This document shows positions 18,029 to 27,430 of a stretch of 64,000 nucleotides of DNA, piece after piece. The DNA comes from Limnohabitans sp. 2KL-1. GTDB taxonomy: Bacteria > Pseudomonadota > Gammaproteobacteria > Burkholderiales > Burkholderiaceae_C. The notes below the pieces were generated by a model, which searched no databases, was not told the DNA's origin, and worked only from the letters and a program-made list of their open reading frames with translations. A program made the translations under genes and the position numbers. Each line of letters opens with the position of its first letter. Positions within the stretch are counted from its first letter, which is position 1. The stretch lies in assembly GCF_003063435.1 (NCBI RefSeq), contig NZ_NESL01000001.1, forward strand, positions 682,001-746,000, written 5' to 3'.

Positions 18029-18586
18029 TCAGTAAGGTTTGAAGTAATCGAAAGGCTCCATGCAGGCCAGGCACCGGTAAAGGGCCTTGCAGGCGGTCGA
18101 GCCGAAATGGGAGGTCTCGGTGGTGTTGGCCGAGCCGCATTGCGGGCAGTTCACCACCTCGGGTTTGGCGCTGCGCGCCGCAAACTGCACCACGCTGGAC
18201 GCGCCCGGTTTTTCTCTGGCGCAGGCGTGAGGTGGGGCGATGCCGTAGGCGCGCAATTTGTCCTTGGCGGCTTCGGTCATCCAGTCGGTGGTCCAGGCCG
18301 GGGCCAGTTGCGTGACCACACGGCCTTGCAGGCCGTTGGCTTCAAGCAGGGCTTTCACGTCGTCCTCGATCTGGCCCATGGCCGGGCATCCGCTGTAGGT
18401 CGGGGTGATGACCACTTCCAGTCCTGCGGTGCCTTCACGCACATCGCGCAGAATGCCCAGCTCGCGCAGTGTGACGACCGGAATTTCCGGATCGGTCAGT
18501 GCGTCGAGCAGGTCCCAAGCGCGGGCCACATCGGCTGTCCGGGTGGAAGCAGCAGAGGACAAAGAGGAGGCCGGGGTCATTGGCAT
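18029..18586 (-). CDS. paaD: Phenylacetyl-CoA epoxidase assembly subunit PaaD
   Basis: This 185-residue protein has an N-terminal MIP18/DUF59-like domain (ALTDPEIPVVTLRELGILRDV and PTYSGCPAMGQIEDDV), which suggests iron-centre maturation. A C-terminal zinc-ribbon-like region follows, with CPQCGSANT, STACKALYRCLAC and the terminal EPFDYFKPY. This is the full PaaD layout. It lies between paaC (3-bp gap) and paaE. Confidence 0.95.
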   Translation of the reverse strand: MPMTPASSLSSAASTRTADVARAWDLLDALTDPEIPVVTLRELGILRDVREGTAGLEVVITPTYSGCPAMGQIEDDVKALLEANGLQGRVVTQLAPAWTTDWMTEAAKDKLRAYGIAPPHACAREKPGASSVVQFAARSAKPEVVNCPQCGSANTTETSHFGSTACKALYRCLACMEPFDYFKPY

Positions 18587-18589
18587 GAA

Positions 18590-19384
18590 TTACCAGGTCG
18601 CTTCGGGGTGAGCCCGGGCCAGGCTTTGCATTTCTGCCAGGACAAAACCCAGATGCTCCGAGTGGATGCCTTGCTTGCCCGTGGGCACAAAGCCGCCTGC
18701 GGCGGGGCGCTGGAGTGTGGCTTCCTTCAAGGCTTCGTCCACGATCTGGTTCCAGTCGTTTTGCAGGGCCGCCATGTCGATGCCGGTGCCGTTGGCCAGC
18801 GCCGCAGCTTCTGCGGGGCTGGTGGTCCAGAACTCTTGCGTGTAGGACATGAATTGGTCGAGCGCGGCCTGCGCCTTGGTGTGCGACTCGGCGGTGCCAT
18901 CGCCCATGCGCACCAGCCAGTCACGCGAGTGGCGCAGGTGGTAGCGCACTTCCTTGAGCGACTTGGCGGCAATCGCGGCCAATTGCGCGTCCTTGGAGTT
19001 TTGCAACTGGTCCCAAACCAGCACCATCAGGCTGCTGTACAAAAAGTTGCGCACGATCGTGGTGGCAAAGTCTCGGTCGCCTGCTGAGGTCGCAGCCATC
19101 AGTGGCAAGTGCGGCAGTTCGCACAGGGTGTAGTTTTTGAAGTCAGGCACGTCGCGGAAATACGCCAACGTGTCTTCGGTGGCGCCGCCACCGTGCAGTT
19201 CGGCTGCGTGCTGGTAGAGCATGCGGGCTTGACCGATCAGGTCGAGGCTGTTGTTGGACAGCGCGATGTCCTCTTCGAGGATGGGGCCGTGGCCACACCA
19301 TTCGGCGTTGCGCTGGCCGAGGATCAGCGCGTTGTCGGCGAGGTGCAGCAAATAGTCAATGGGTGCATTCATGGTCGCGCTCAC
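18590..19384 (-). CDS. paaC: Phenylacetyl-CoA epoxidase structural subunit PaaC
   Basis: This 264-residue ferritin-like helical protein forms the stable core of the epoxidase with PaaA. Recognisable segments are LADNALILGQRNAEWCGHGPILEEDIAL near the N-terminus and EVRYHLRHSRDWLVRMGDGT in the middle. It overlaps the end of paaB by 4 bp (ATGA), which indicates translational coupling. Confidence 0.96.
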   Translation of the reverse strand: MSATMNAPIDYLLHLADNALILGQRNAEWCGHGPILEEDIALSNNSLDLIGQARMLYQHAAELHGGGATEDTLAYFRDVPDFKNYTLCELPHLPLMAATSAGDRDFATTIVRNFLYSSLMVLVWDQLQNSKDAQLAAIAAKSLKEVRYHLRHSRDWLVRMGDGTAESHTKAQAALDQFMSYTQEFWTTSPAEAAALANGTGIDMAALQNDWNQIVDEALKEATLQRPAAGGFVPTGKQGIHSEHLGFVLAEMQSLARAHPEATW

Positions 19385-19677
19385 ATGTGACCCACTTCTT
19401 CGGGGATCACGTAAAACGTTGGGTGACGGTACACCTTGTCGCTGGCCGGGTCGAAAAATTCGGGTTTGTCGTTAGGCTCACTGGCCGAGATGCTGGCCGA
19501 GGGCACCACCCAGATGCTCACGCCTTCCTGGCGACGCGTGTACACATCGCGCGCCATTTGAAGGGCGTGCTCGGAATCCGATGCGTGCAGGCTGCCGCAA
19601 TGCTTGTGTTCCAGGCCTTGCTTGCTGCGGACAAAAACCTCCCACAGAGGCCATTCTTTCAATGCGGCGGTGCTCAT
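19381..19677 (-). CDS. paaB: Phenylacetyl-CoA epoxidase subunit PaaB
   Basis: This 98-residue subunit starts [32 protein letters not shown], the family signature, and ends with a [11 protein letters not shown] segment. PaaB bridges PaaAC dimers in the epoxidase complex. The ATG at 19677 gives the correct length and overlaps the paaA stop by 4 bp; the longer frame upstream of it lies inside paaA and is not used. Confidence 0.95.
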   Translation of the reverse strand: MSTAALKEWPLWEVFVRSKQGLEHKHCGSLHASDSEHALQMARDVYTRRQEGVSIWVVPSASISASEPNDKPEFFDPASDKVYRHPTFYVIPEEVGHM

Positions 19678-20705
19678 GCTGCTTCCTTCATTTGACGTTG
19701 CTGTTGTTTTTGGGCGTGGGCCAGCGCCGCTTCGCGCACCCAGGCGCCATCGTTCCAGGCCTTGACACGGGCACCCAGGCGCTCCTTGTTGCAAGGGCCG
19801 TTGCCGTTGACGGTGGACCAGAACTCGTCCCAGTCGATCTGACCGTAGTCGTGCGCTTGACGGGCTTCGTTCCATTTCAGGTCGGGGTCGGGCAAGGTCA
19901 CGCCCAGTACCTTGGCTTGTGGCACGGTGGCGTCCACAAATTTTTGACGCAGGTCATCGTTGCTGATGCGCTTGATCCCCCAGCGCATGCCTTGCGCGCT
20001 GTTGGGGCTGTCGGCGTCAGGCGGCCCGAACATGGCCAAGCACTTCCACCACCAGCGGTTCACAGCGTCCTGCACCATGGCTTTTTGTTCGGCGGTGCCT
20101 TGCATCATGACCAGCAGGGCTTCGTAGCCTTGGCGCTGGTGGAAGCTCTCTTCTTTGCACACACGCACCATGGCGCGGGCATAGGGGCCATACGAGCAGC
20201 GGCACAGGGGCACCTGGTTCATGATGGCCGCGCCATCGACCAGCCAGCCGACCACGCCCACATCGGCCCAGTTGAGGGTGGGGTAGTTGAAGATGGAGCT
20301 GTATTTGGCCTTGCCGGTGTGCAGAGCATGGAGCATCTGGTCGCGGCTGGTGCCCAGGGTTTCGGCGGCGCTGTACAGGTACAGGCCGTGGCCGCCTTCG
20401 TCTTGCACTTTGGCGATGAGGATGGCTTTGCGCTTCAAGCTGGGGGCGCGGCTGATCCAGTTGCCTTCGGGCAGCATGCCGACGATTTCGCTGTGGGCGT
20501 GTTGGCTGATCTGGCGTACCAGGGTCTTGCGGTAGGCCTCTGGCATCCACTCGCGGGGCTCGATGCGGCCATCGGCATCGATGCGAGCGTCAAATTGGGC
20601 CTGCAAGGCGGCGTCTTGCACGCTCAGGGCTTTGGGAACGGCCTTCAGACCGGCCGACTTGGCGTCTTCGGAACCGTCCGGGACGCTGAAAGATTGCGTG
20701 TACAT
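19674..20705 (-). CDS. paaA: Phenylacetyl-CoA epoxidase catalytic subunit PaaA
   Basis: This 343-residue di-iron oxygenase subunit epoxidises the phenylacetyl-CoA ring. The ferritin-like core holds [20 protein letters not shown] (about 69-88), [20 protein letters not shown] (about 99-118) and [17 protein letters not shown] (about 183-199), whose Glu and His residues are the di-iron ligands in the family. It is the first gene of the operon. A perfect palindrome 57 bp upstream of its start marks the control region. Confidence 0.97.
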   Translation of the reverse strand: MYTQSFSVPDGSEDAKSAGLKAVPKALSVQDAALQAQFDARIDADGRIEPREWMPEAYRKTLVRQISQHAHSEIVGMLPEGNWISRAPSLKRKAILIAKVQDEGGHGLYLYSAAETLGTSRDQMLHALHTGKAKYSSIFNYPTLNWADVGVVGWLVDGAAIMNQVPLCRCSYGPYARAMVRVCKEESFHQRQGYEALLVMMQGTAEQKAMVQDAVNRWWWKCLAMFGPPDADSPNSAQGMRWGIKRISNDDLRQKFVDATVPQAKVLGVTLPDPDLKWNEARQAHDYGQIDWDEFWSTVNGNGPCNKERLGARVKAWNDGAWVREAALAHAQKQQQRQMKEAA

Positions 20706-20753
20706 GGGCTTCTCCTGCGCCAGTCAGGATGGGATGATCGCGGCGCGGGTGCC

Positions 20754-20789
20754 AGTATATCAATTAACCGACCGATCGGTCGGTTAATT
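20754..20789 (-). promoter_or_regulatory. paa operator palindrome and -10 box
   Basis: A 28-bp perfect palindrome covers 20762-20789, with core ACCGACCGATCGGTCGGT. It has the form of a TetR-family (PaaR-type) operator. A TATACT -10 box on the minus strand (20754-20759) lies right after it, so the palindrome covers the -35 region and binding would block transcription of paaABCDE. No regulator gene is adjacent. Confidence 0.8.
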
Positions 20790-20845
20790 TGAAGGTGTCA
20801 GCCATGGGACTTTCCCTGAGCTGTCTGCCTTCGGTTCATGCCGCT

Positions 20846-21733
20846 TCAGGACGACTCGACTTGCCAGCTTTTGCCTGTGCCGCGAGCCAGGGCGGGGCCC
20901 ACCACATCCAGCGCCTTGCGGATCTGGTCTTTGAGGGTGAAGGGCGGGTTGATGACAAACATGCCGCTGGCCACCAGACCGCCTACGTCATCAGGGCCTC
21001 GGCCAATGGCCAAGGTCGCATTGAGCCAAGGCTTTTGAGATTGGTTGGCCAAGGTGCGCAGGCGTTTTGGCAAATCATGTGCTTCGGGGCGCGGAATGAT
21101 CGGGTACCAGACCAGGTACGTGCCGGTGGAAAAGCGTTTCAGGTATTCCTGAATGACATTGGCGACCTTGGCGTAATCGGATTTGATTTCGTAGCTGGGG
21201 TCAATCAGCACCATCGCCCGCTTGGAGCCTGTGGCCGATGCTGGTGGGGGCAGCAGTTTTTTGAGGGCTTCAAAACCGTCTTCGCGGCTCACGGTGATGG
21301 TGCGACCGGCATCCAGCTGGGCGATGTTGGACATCAGGGATTTGCTGTCGGTCGGGTGCAACTCAAACAGGCGCAAGCGGTCTCGCGACTCGTGGCGCAT
21401 GAGTTTGTGCATCAAAAAGGGCGATCCGGGGTAGATCTTGGCCTGCCCATTGGGGTTGAAGCTGGCAATTTGTTCCAGGTAGTCCTGCACCGGCTCGGGC
21501 AGGGCATCGAGCTTTTCTGCAGCGCCCAAGAGCTTGAACAGGCCGTCTTCGGCTTCTGCCCCTTTTTGGGAGTAATCGCCGTCCAGGCGGTACAAACCGG
21601 CCCCGGCATGGGTGTCAATGAGGGTGATGCCGGCCTCTTTTTGCATGAGGTGGCGCATGGTGGCGAGCAAAGTGATGTGTTTGAGCACATCCGCATGGTT
21701 GCCAGCGTGAAAAGCGTGTCGGTAACTGAACAT
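20846..21733 (-). CDS. rlmJ: 23S rRNA (adenine(2030)-N6)-methyltransferase RlmJ
   Basis: This 295-residue SAM-dependent enzyme methylates A2030 of 23S rRNA. It begins MFSYRHAFHAGNHADVLKH, the RlmJ signature, and contains THAGAGLYRL as the SAM site and IDPSYEIK as the (D/N)PP(Y)-like catalytic motif (here DPSY). The ATG at 21731-21733 fits the family start; longer readings extend into the rplM promoter. It is divergent from rplM. Confidence 0.94.
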   Translation of the reverse strand: MFSYRHAFHAGNHADVLKHITLLATMRHLMQKEAGITLIDTHAGAGLYRLDGDYSQKGAEAEDGLFKLLGAAEKLDALPEPVQDYLEQIASFNPNGQAKIYPGSPFLMHKLMRHESRDRLRLFELHPTDSKSLMSNIAQLDAGRTITVSREDGFEALKKLLPPPASATGSKRAMVLIDPSYEIKSDYAKVANVIQEYLKRFSTGTYLVWYPIIPRPEAHDLPKRLRTLANQSQKPWLNATLAIGRGPDDVGGLVASGMFVINPPFTLKDQIRKALDVVGPALARGTGKSWQVESS

Positions 21734-21777
21734 CCCTTGATGGTAACCAATAACGCCCGCAAGTCCTTGATTTTTCG

Positions 21778-21783
21778 TATAAT
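21778..21783 (+). promoter_or_regulatory. -10 box of the rplM-rpsI operon
   Basis: A consensus TATAAT stands about 150 bp upstream of rplM. A matching -35 is weak, so an activator or UP element may help. Transcription from here leaves a leader of roughly 140 nt (about 21790-21930), long enough for ribosomal-protein feedback; I could not recognise a known leader fold in it. Confidence 0.6.
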
Positions 21784-21930
21784 AGAAGGCTTCGCAGCGA
21801 TTCAGTGGTCCCGCGGCGAAGACGCTGACTGCCGCAAGGTACAGGCAAATTCCCACCTAAGAGGCTCCCAACAGAGGCGCACCGACCGTGGAAAAGGACC
21901 CGCCAAACCTTTCTTTCAAAGAGAAAACTC

Positions 21931-22362
21931 ATGACAACAACTTTCAGCGCAAAACCCGCTGAGGTCGTGCACGAGTGGTTTGTGATTGACGCGACCAACA
22001 AGGTCCTCGGACGAGTAGCCAGCGAAGTTGCTCTCCGTTTGCGCGGCAAACACAAGGCCATTTACACGCCTCACGTCGACACCGGTGACTTCATCGTCAT
22101 CATCAATGCTGCCCAGCTCAAAGTGACGGGCACCAAGACCATCGACAAAGTGTATTACCGTCACTCGGGCTACCCCGGCGGTATCACTGCAACCAACTTC
22201 CGCGACATGCAAGCCAAGCACCCTGGCCGCGCACTCGAGAAGGCCGTCAAGGGCATGTTGCCCAAGGGCCCACTCGGTTACGCCATGATCAAGAAACTCA
22301 AGGTGTATGGTGGCGCTGAGCACCCACACACCGCCCAACAGCCTAAAGTGCTGGACATCTAA
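21931..22362 (+). CDS. rplM: 50S ribosomal protein L13
   Basis: This 143-residue protein is an early-assembly component of the large subunit that binds 23S rRNA. It shows the L13 hallmarks [41 protein letters not shown] and [16 protein letters not shown] precedes the ATG. It is followed 11 bp later by rpsI, the universal L13-S9 pair. Confidence 0.98.
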   Translation: MTTTFSAKPAEVVHEWFVIDATNKVLGRVASEVALRLRGKHKAIYTPHVDTGDFIVIINAAQLKVTGTKTIDKVYYRHSGYPGGITATNFRDMQAKHPGRALEKAVKGMLPKGPLGYAMIKKLKVYGGAEHPHTAQQPKVLDI

Positions 22363-22373
22363 GGAGCCTTGAG

Positions 22374-22766
22374 ATGATTGGTGAATGGAACAATGGCACA
22401 GGCCGTCGCAAATCCAGCGTCGCCCGCGTGTTTCTGAAAAAAGGCACTGGCAAGATCACGGTCAACGGCAAGGACATCCAAGCCTACTTCGGCCGCGAGA
22501 CTTCGATCATGATCGCCAAGCAACCCCTCATGTTGACCAACCATGCCGAAACTTTCGACATCATGATCAACGTGCACGGCGGTGGCGAATCCGGTCAAGC
22601 CGGCGCTTCGCGCCACGGCATCACCCGCGCCCTGATTGACTACGACGCATCGCTCAAGCCCGTGCTGAGCCAAGCTGGTTTTGTCACCCGTGACGCCCGT
22701 GAAGTGGAACGTAAAAAGGTCGGCTTGCACTCCGCTCGCCGCCGCAAGCAGTTCTCCAAGCGTTAA
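22374..22766 (+). CDS. rpsI: 30S ribosomal protein S9
   Basis: This 130-residue small-subunit protein has the C-terminal tail [14 protein letters not shown], which reaches the P-site tRNA, and the internal motif [23 protein letters not shown]. Full length. It is co-transcribed with rplM and ends at the terminator at 22787-22821. Confidence 0.98.
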   Translation: MIGEWNNGTGRRKSSVARVFLKKGTGKITVNGKDIQAYFGRETSIMIAKQPLMLTNHAETFDIMINVHGGGESGQAGASRHGITRALIDYDASLKPVLSQAGFVTRDAREVERKKVGLHSARRRKQFSKR

Positions 22767-22786
22767 TCCGCTTTTTCTGCTTCGTC

Positions 22787-22821
22787 AAAAAGCCGCACCG
22801 GTTCGCCGTGGCGGCTTTTTT
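22787..22821 (+). terminator. Intrinsic terminator after rpsI
   Basis: AAAAAGCCGC (22787-22796) pairs with GCGGCTTTTT (22811-22820), followed by T residues. It ends the rplM-rpsI operon. Confidence 0.92.
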
Positions 22822-22910
22822 GCTTTGGTGCTGGGGTGTTTGGCTGTGAAATGCCCACAAGCCCAGTAGCGTTACTGCCCGGCAGAGGTCGTAATTCCCG
22901 ACCAGCGCGC

Positions 22911-22916
22911 TATACT
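22911..22916 (+). promoter_or_regulatory. -10 box upstream of erpA
   Basis: TATACT stands 27 bp before the erpA start codon, downstream of the rpsI terminator. No clear -35 element is seen. Confidence 0.5.
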
Positions 22917-22943
22917 ATTTGGCATTGAACCCGGAGAAACACC

Positions 22944-23309
22944 ATGAGCGCTGTTGCTGAAAATATCCAGACCGAAATGCCTGCCCCGATTGTCTTCACT
23001 GACAGCGCGGCCGCCAAAGTGGCTGACCTGATTGCCGAAGAAGGCAACCCTGATCTGAAACTGCGCGTATTTGTGCAAGGTGGCGGTTGCTCGGGATTCC
23101 AGTACGGTTTCACGTTTGACGAAATCACCAACGAAGACGACACGACCATGAGCAAAAACGGCGTGTCTCTGTTGATCGATGCGATGAGCTACCAGTACCT
23201 GATTGGGGCCGAGATCGATTACAAGGAAGACCTGCAAGGTGCGCAGTTCGTGATTAAGAACCCGAATGCCACATCGACTTGCGGCTGCGGCTCCTCTTTT
23301 TCTGCCTGA
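22944..23309 (+). CDS. erpA: Iron-sulfur cluster insertion protein ErpA
   Basis: This 121-residue A-type carrier delivers Fe-S clusters to apo-enzymes, including those of isoprenoid synthesis. The three ligand cysteines are visible in [12 protein letters not shown] (about residue 50) and in the C-terminal TCGCGSSF. The N-terminal extension of ~15 residues is usual in betaproteobacteria. GGAGAAA lies ahead of the ATG. A perfect GGTGAGCTGA/TCAGCTCACC hairpin (23321-23342) stands between it and the convergent anmK, but without a T-run. Confidence 0.97.
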   Translation: MSAVAENIQTEMPAPIVFTDSAAAKVADLIAEEGNPDLKLRVFVQGGGCSGFQYGFTFDEITNEDDTTMSKNGVSLLIDAMSYQYLIGAEIDYKEDLQGAQFVIKNPNATSTCGCGSSFSA

Positions 23310-23342
23310 TGACTCAGGCAGGTGAGCTGACCTCAGCTCACC

Positions 23343-24482
23343 TCAGCGGGGGTAGATGGCCCCCAGTACACGGGCGCCTCTGGCGCCCGTGACGCTTGGC
23401 AGGCTTGCCGTTTCACGCCGTATGGTTTTGAAAGCCAGCCAGGCGAAAGCAGCCGCCTCCACGTGAAGGGGGGGCAGACCCCTGTGATCGCTAGTGGTTA
23501 CTTTCAAGTCTGGCAAATGGACTGCCAAGCGGCGCATGAGGTGGCTGTTCAGTGCGCCACCGCCGCAAACAATCAGCTCCTCGGCGTCGCAGGCGTGTGA
23601 TTTGACGTCGTGCGCACATGCTAAAGCGGTGAACTCGGTCAGTGTGGCTTGCACATCTTGTGGCGCAAGGTGCGCATGTGCGTTGAGGTGCTGACGCAGC
23701 CAGGTGATGTTGAACAGATCGCGCCCAGTGCTCTTCGGTGGAGACCGATGTAAAAAATCTTCAGTCAGCAGATTGTTCAGTAAATTCAGATCGACCAGGC
23801 CTTGGGCGGCCCATGCACCATCTCGATCAAAGGGGGTGCCGATGTGGCTGCTGCACCAAAAATCCATCAAGGCATTCCCGGGGCCACAGTCCCAGCCCAT
23901 AACCGCGCCATTAGCACCAAGGACGCTGAGGTTGGAAATACCGCCGATGTTCAGTACCCCCACGCACGCGCCAGCTCTCGCAAAAACGCCTTGGTGAAAG
24001 GCTGGCACCAGGGGGGCACCCTGACCACCGGCGGCGAGGTCGCGGTTGCGGAAGTCCGCCACCACATCAATGCCGGTCAGTTCGGCGAGCAAAGACGGAT
24101 TGATCAACTGGACTGTGTAGCCCACGGGGGCCTGTTCAAGCAGGACATCGCCATCAAATTCCAGTGGTCGGTGGCGCACCGTCTGTCCATGCGCGCCAAT
24201 GGCGGTGATTTGTTGTGCGTTGGTGTGGGTCTGCGCGAGCAAATCATGAACCACTTGGGCGTAATGTCGTGCAATGGCGTTGCTTGCCAATGCGCCGCGG
24301 TGAAGTTCATCTGGCCCGCTTTGGTTCAGTTCCAGCAACTGTGCTTGAAAAGATGCTGTAAATGGGACGAAGGCGTGAGCCATGACTTTCAATGAGCCAT
24401 GGGGGTCGATACCAGCCAACACGCCGTCCACACCATCAAGAGATGTGCCAGACATCAGGCCGATGTATTTTTGCGTGGTCAT
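23343..24482 (-). CDS. anmK: Anhydro-N-acetylmuramic acid kinase
   Basis: This 379-residue cytosolic kinase cleaves and phosphorylates 1,6-anhydroMurNAc during cell-wall recycling. It has the ATP-site GLMSGTSLDGVDGVL at residues 7-21, INPSLLAELTGIDVVADFRNRD, GWDCGPGNALMD and a CGGGALN segment near the C-terminus, all as in AnmK. The ATG at 24480-24482 is preferred to a GTG 36 bp upstream. It lies beside a murein M23 peptidase gene, in the common anmK-M23-tyrS order. Confidence 0.95.
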   Translation of the reverse strand: MTTQKYIGLMSGTSLDGVDGVLAGIDPHGSLKVMAHAFVPFTASFQAQLLELNQSGPDELHRGALASNAIARHYAQVVHDLLAQTHTNAQQITAIGAHGQTVRHRPLEFDGDVLLEQAPVGYTVQLINPSLLAELTGIDVVADFRNRDLAAGGQGAPLVPAFHQGVFARAGACVGVLNIGGISNLSVLGANGAVMGWDCGPGNALMDFWCSSHIGTPFDRDGAWAAQGLVDLNLLNNLLTEDFLHRSPPKSTGRDLFNITWLRQHLNAHAHLAPQDVQATLTEFTALACAHDVKSHACDAEELIVCGGGALNSHLMRRLAVHLPDLKVTTSDHRGLPPLHVEAAAFAWLAFKTIRRETASLPSVTGARGARVLGAIYPR

Positions 24483-24541
24483 TGGGTGAGTGCTCCAGGT
24501 GCCAGAATGGGCCGGCACCGCGATGGCTGAATGATCGCATC

Positions 24542-24561
24542 AAAAAAGGGCCTTGCGGCCC
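24542..24561 (-). terminator. Intrinsic terminator after the M23 peptidase gene
   Basis: On the minus strand GGGCC-GCAA-GGCCC is followed by six T residues. It starts only a few bases after the peptidase stop codon. Confidence 0.88.
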
Positions 24562-24564
24562 GTT

Positions 24565-26031
24565 TTATTGGATGCTGCTCTCGCGCATCTGCGCAGCAGC
24601 TTGCAGTTTGGTTCTGGCTTGTGCCACCATGGAGTTGAAGCGGGCTTTGGCTGCAGGGCTGATGGGATCGCTTTGTGCCTGCTGGATGATTTTTTGGGGG
24701 TCGACGTGAGCGCCGTTCACGCGGAATTCAAAGTGCAGGTGCGGTCCTGTCGACCAACCGGTTGAACCGACCGCCCCCACCACTTGTCCTTTTTGAACGG
24801 TTTGTCCTTTGCGCACCTGGATGCGGCTGAGGTGGGCATACACGGTGCTGTGATTGCCGCCATGGTTCACGATCACCATGTTGCCAAATCCCCCCTGCAC
24901 ACCTGCAAACTCGATGACACCGTCACCTACTGTTTGGGCGGGTGTTCCAGTGGGGGCTGCATAGTCAACGCCTTGGTGTGCCCGCATGGTCTGGAAAATA
25001 GGGTGCAGGCGCATGCTGAAACCGCTGGTTTTGCGCGAGAACGCCACGGGTGCAGCCAAATAGGCTCGGCTGAGGCTCTTGCCTTCCATGTCGTAGTAGT
25101 TGCCCTTTTGGCCTGGTTCCTGAAACCAGACAGCCTCATATTGTTGGTTGTCGTTGTTGAATTCGGCACTCAGAACACGACCTGTGCGCAGAGGCTCACC
25201 GTCGGCTTCAAGGACTTCGTAAACCACAGAAAAACGTGCACCTTTGCGCAAGGTGCGGTGAAAGTCGATTTGGTTGGAAAAAATTTGGGCCAGCTGATTG
25301 ATGACCGCATCGGGCAAGCGCGCTTCATCGGCAGCATCGTACAAAGAGCGTGATACCGTGCCCCCGGTCACCCGGATGCTGGTGTTCATGGGGGAGGTTT
25401 CGAGTGCTGCCTGCAGCCCCTTGTCCGTGCGCTTGATCACCAAACGTTGGAAGAACGCGTCGTTCTCGCTTTTCAGCCAGCGAACAGTGAGGGTGCGCAA
25501 CTGCAATTGGTTATCGGCTTCGGCAGATACCGCACGTCCGGCTTGCTGCAAGGCCAACTTGGCCAAGGGGTGCTTGCGCAGAAAGGCCGCAGATTCGGGG
25601 TCTACAAGACCCAGGCGACGCAACAGGCTTTCGGGTGTATCCGCAGAGCGTGTACTGTCGGTGCGCGTCAATTGCATCTCGATCAGATCCAGTGCTTTGG
25701 CTTGCGACTCGAGGTGGTTAATTTCGACGGGCGTGGCAATGCTGACAACGGGTTGATCGGCGATGTCCGGACCCAGGTTGGCAATGGCGAAAGCCCCGCC
25801 CGCACCCGCCAACAGCAGAGATGCCAGTGTGGCGCTGATGGTTTTCGGGTGACGCATGAGCCAAGACGAAGACGCTTGAACCCAGTGATTGACCTGTGGG
25901 TGTTGACCATCTAGCCAGTCAAGGGCGCGTTGCGTGATCAGCAAGAGGGTCCCGAGGACAGCCGTGCACAGGAACATGAAGCCCATGAGCAAAGACATCA
26001 GCTTGGACTGAATGAAAGAAATGATGGACAT
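24565..26031 (-). CDS. M23-family murein endopeptidase (MepM-like)
   Basis: This 488-residue inner-membrane-anchored periplasmic protein has hydrophobic segments at about residues 10-32 and 65-85, a coiled or OapA-like middle region, and a C-terminal LytM domain. The zinc ligands are seen in HQGVDYAAPTGTP and GPHLHFEFR. It likely cuts peptide cross-links to allow wall growth or daughter separation. The ATG at 26029-26031 starts MSIISFIQSK. It is divergent from tyrS, as in other Burkholderiales, and probably functions alongside anmK in wall turnover. Confidence 0.92.
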   Translation of the reverse strand: MSIISFIQSKLMSLLMGFMFLCTAVLGTLLLITQRALDWLDGQHPQVNHWVQASSSWLMRHPKTISATLASLLLAGAGGAFAIANLGPDIADQPVVSIATPVEINHLESQAKALDLIEMQLTRTDSTRSADTPESLLRRLGLVDPESAAFLRKHPLAKLALQQAGRAVSAEADNQLQLRTLTVRWLKSENDAFFQRLVIKRTDKGLQAALETSPMNTSIRVTGGTVSRSLYDAADEARLPDAVINQLAQIFSNQIDFHRTLRKGARFSVVYEVLEADGEPLRTGRVLSAEFNNDNQQYEAVWFQEPGQKGNYYDMEGKSLSRAYLAAPVAFSRKTSGFSMRLHPIFQTMRAHQGVDYAAPTGTPAQTVGDGVIEFAGVQGGFGNMVIVNHGGNHSTVYAHLSRIQVRKGQTVQKGQVVGAVGSTGWSTGPHLHFEFRVNGAHVDPQKIIQQAQSDPISPAAKARFNSMVAQARTKLQAAAQMRESSIQ

Positions 26032-26172
26032 TAATTTGGGGTGTTTCGCGGAACCTCTGCCATTTGGAGGCAAAGGCTGCGAGAAGAACAATCAAGCCGT
26101 CCTAAAATGAACAGCTGGCAATAGTTACCAATTGTATCGGTCTATACCTCTTTGAACTTGGAAAAAACCCTT

Positions 26173-27405
26173 ATGAATCAAGCGCTTGTTACAAAATTCC
26201 CGATCACCGATACGGTAATGAATACTTTAGAAATCACATTGCGCGGATGTGAAGAGTTGATCCCCAAAGAAGACTGGCTGCAAAAAATCGCCAAGTCCGA
26301 AGCCACGGGTGTGCCCTTGCGCATCAAGCTGGGTCTGGACCCTACAGCGCCCGACATCCACATCGGTCACACCGTGGTGCTCAACAAGATGCGTCAGTTG
26401 CAGGACCTGGGTCACCAAGTGATTTTCCTGATTGGCGATTTCACCAGCTTGATCGGCGACCCCTCGGGCCGCAACAACACCCGTCCGCCACTGACGCCTG
26501 AACAGATCAAGCTCAACGCCGAGACTTATTACAAGCAAGCCAGTCTGGTTCTGGACCCGTCCAAGACCGAGATCCGCTACAACAGCGAGTGGTCGCTGCC
26601 ATTGGGCTCGATGGGCATGATTCAACTGGCGGCCAAGTACACGGTGGCGCGCATGATGGAGCGCAACGATTTCCATGACCGCTTCAAGGCCGGCACACCG
26701 ATTTCCGTGCACGAGTTTCTCTACCCGCTCATGCAAGGCTACGATTCGGTGGCGCTCAAGAGCGACCTGGAGTTGGGGGGGACCGACCAAAAGTTCAACC
26801 TGCTGATGGGGCGTCACCTGCAGGCCGAATACGGCCAGGAGCCGCAATGCATCCTGACCATGCCGCTGCTCGAAGGCTTGGATGGTGTGGACAAGATGTC
26901 GAAGTCGAAAAACAATTACATCGGCATCAGCGAAGAGCCCAACACCATGTTCGCCAAAGTGTTGAGCATTTCGGACACGTTGATGTGGCGCTGGTACACC
27001 TTGTTGTCGTTCAAGTCGATGGCTGAGATCGAGGCCCTGAAAAAAGAAGTCGAGGGCGGCCGCAACCCCAAAGACGCCAAAGTCATGCTGGCCAAAGAGA
27101 TCACGGCGCGCTTTCACAGCGCAGCCGCGGCCGATGCGGCCGAGCAGGATTTCATCAACCGCAGCAAGGGTGGCGTGCCCGATGACATCCCCGAGGTCAA
27201 CCTGGCGGGTGCGCCCATGGGCATTGGTGCCTTGCTCAAATCGGCCGGCTTGGCCCCCTCAACAACTGAAGCCGGTCGCCTGATCGACGGCGGTGGTGTG
27301 CGCGTGGACTCCAGCGTGGTCAGCGACAAGGGCCTGAAACTCGAAGCGGGCACCTACGTGGTGCAAGTAGGCAAGCGCAAGTTTGCCAAGGTGACATTGG
27401 CTTGA
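26173..27405 (+). CDS. tyrS: Tyrosine--tRNA ligase
   Basis: This ~410-residue class I synthetase charges tRNA-Tyr. The HIGH motif is PDIHIGHT and the KMSKS motif DKMSKSKNN. The C-terminal S4-like RNA-binding domain carries [15 protein letters not shown]. The architecture is that of the TyrZ-type enzyme, common in betaproteobacteria. The ATG at 26173 is the most likely start; a TTG at 26152 would add seven residues. Confidence 0.97.
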   Translation: MNQALVTKFPITDTVMNTLEITLRGCEELIPKEDWLQKIAKSEATGVPLRIKLGLDPTAPDIHIGHTVVLNKMRQLQDLGHQVIFLIGDFTSLIGDPSGRNNTRPPLTPEQIKLNAETYYKQASLVLDPSKTEIRYNSEWSLPLGSMGMIQLAAKYTVARMMERNDFHDRFKAGTPISVHEFLYPLMQGYDSVALKSDLELGGTDQKFNLLMGRHLQAEYGQEPQCILTMPLLEGLDGVDKMSKSKNNYIGISEEPNTMFAKVLSISDTLMWRWYTLLSFKSMAEIEALKKEVEGGRNPKDAKVMLAKEITARFHSAAAADAAEQDFINRSKGGVPDDIPEVNLAGAPMGIGALLKSAGLAPSTTEAGRLIDGGGVRVDSSVVSDKGLKLEAGTYVVQVGKRKFAKVTLA

Positions 27406-27430
27406 ACGGGGGCTGTCATACGGACTCGTC

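Noticed and set aside
23321-23342. Perfect GGTGAGCTGA/TCAGCTCACC inverted repeat as a terminator for erpA or anmK
   Set aside because: The stem is strong but no T-run follows on either strand, so intrinsic termination cannot be claimed. It is mentioned only with erpA.
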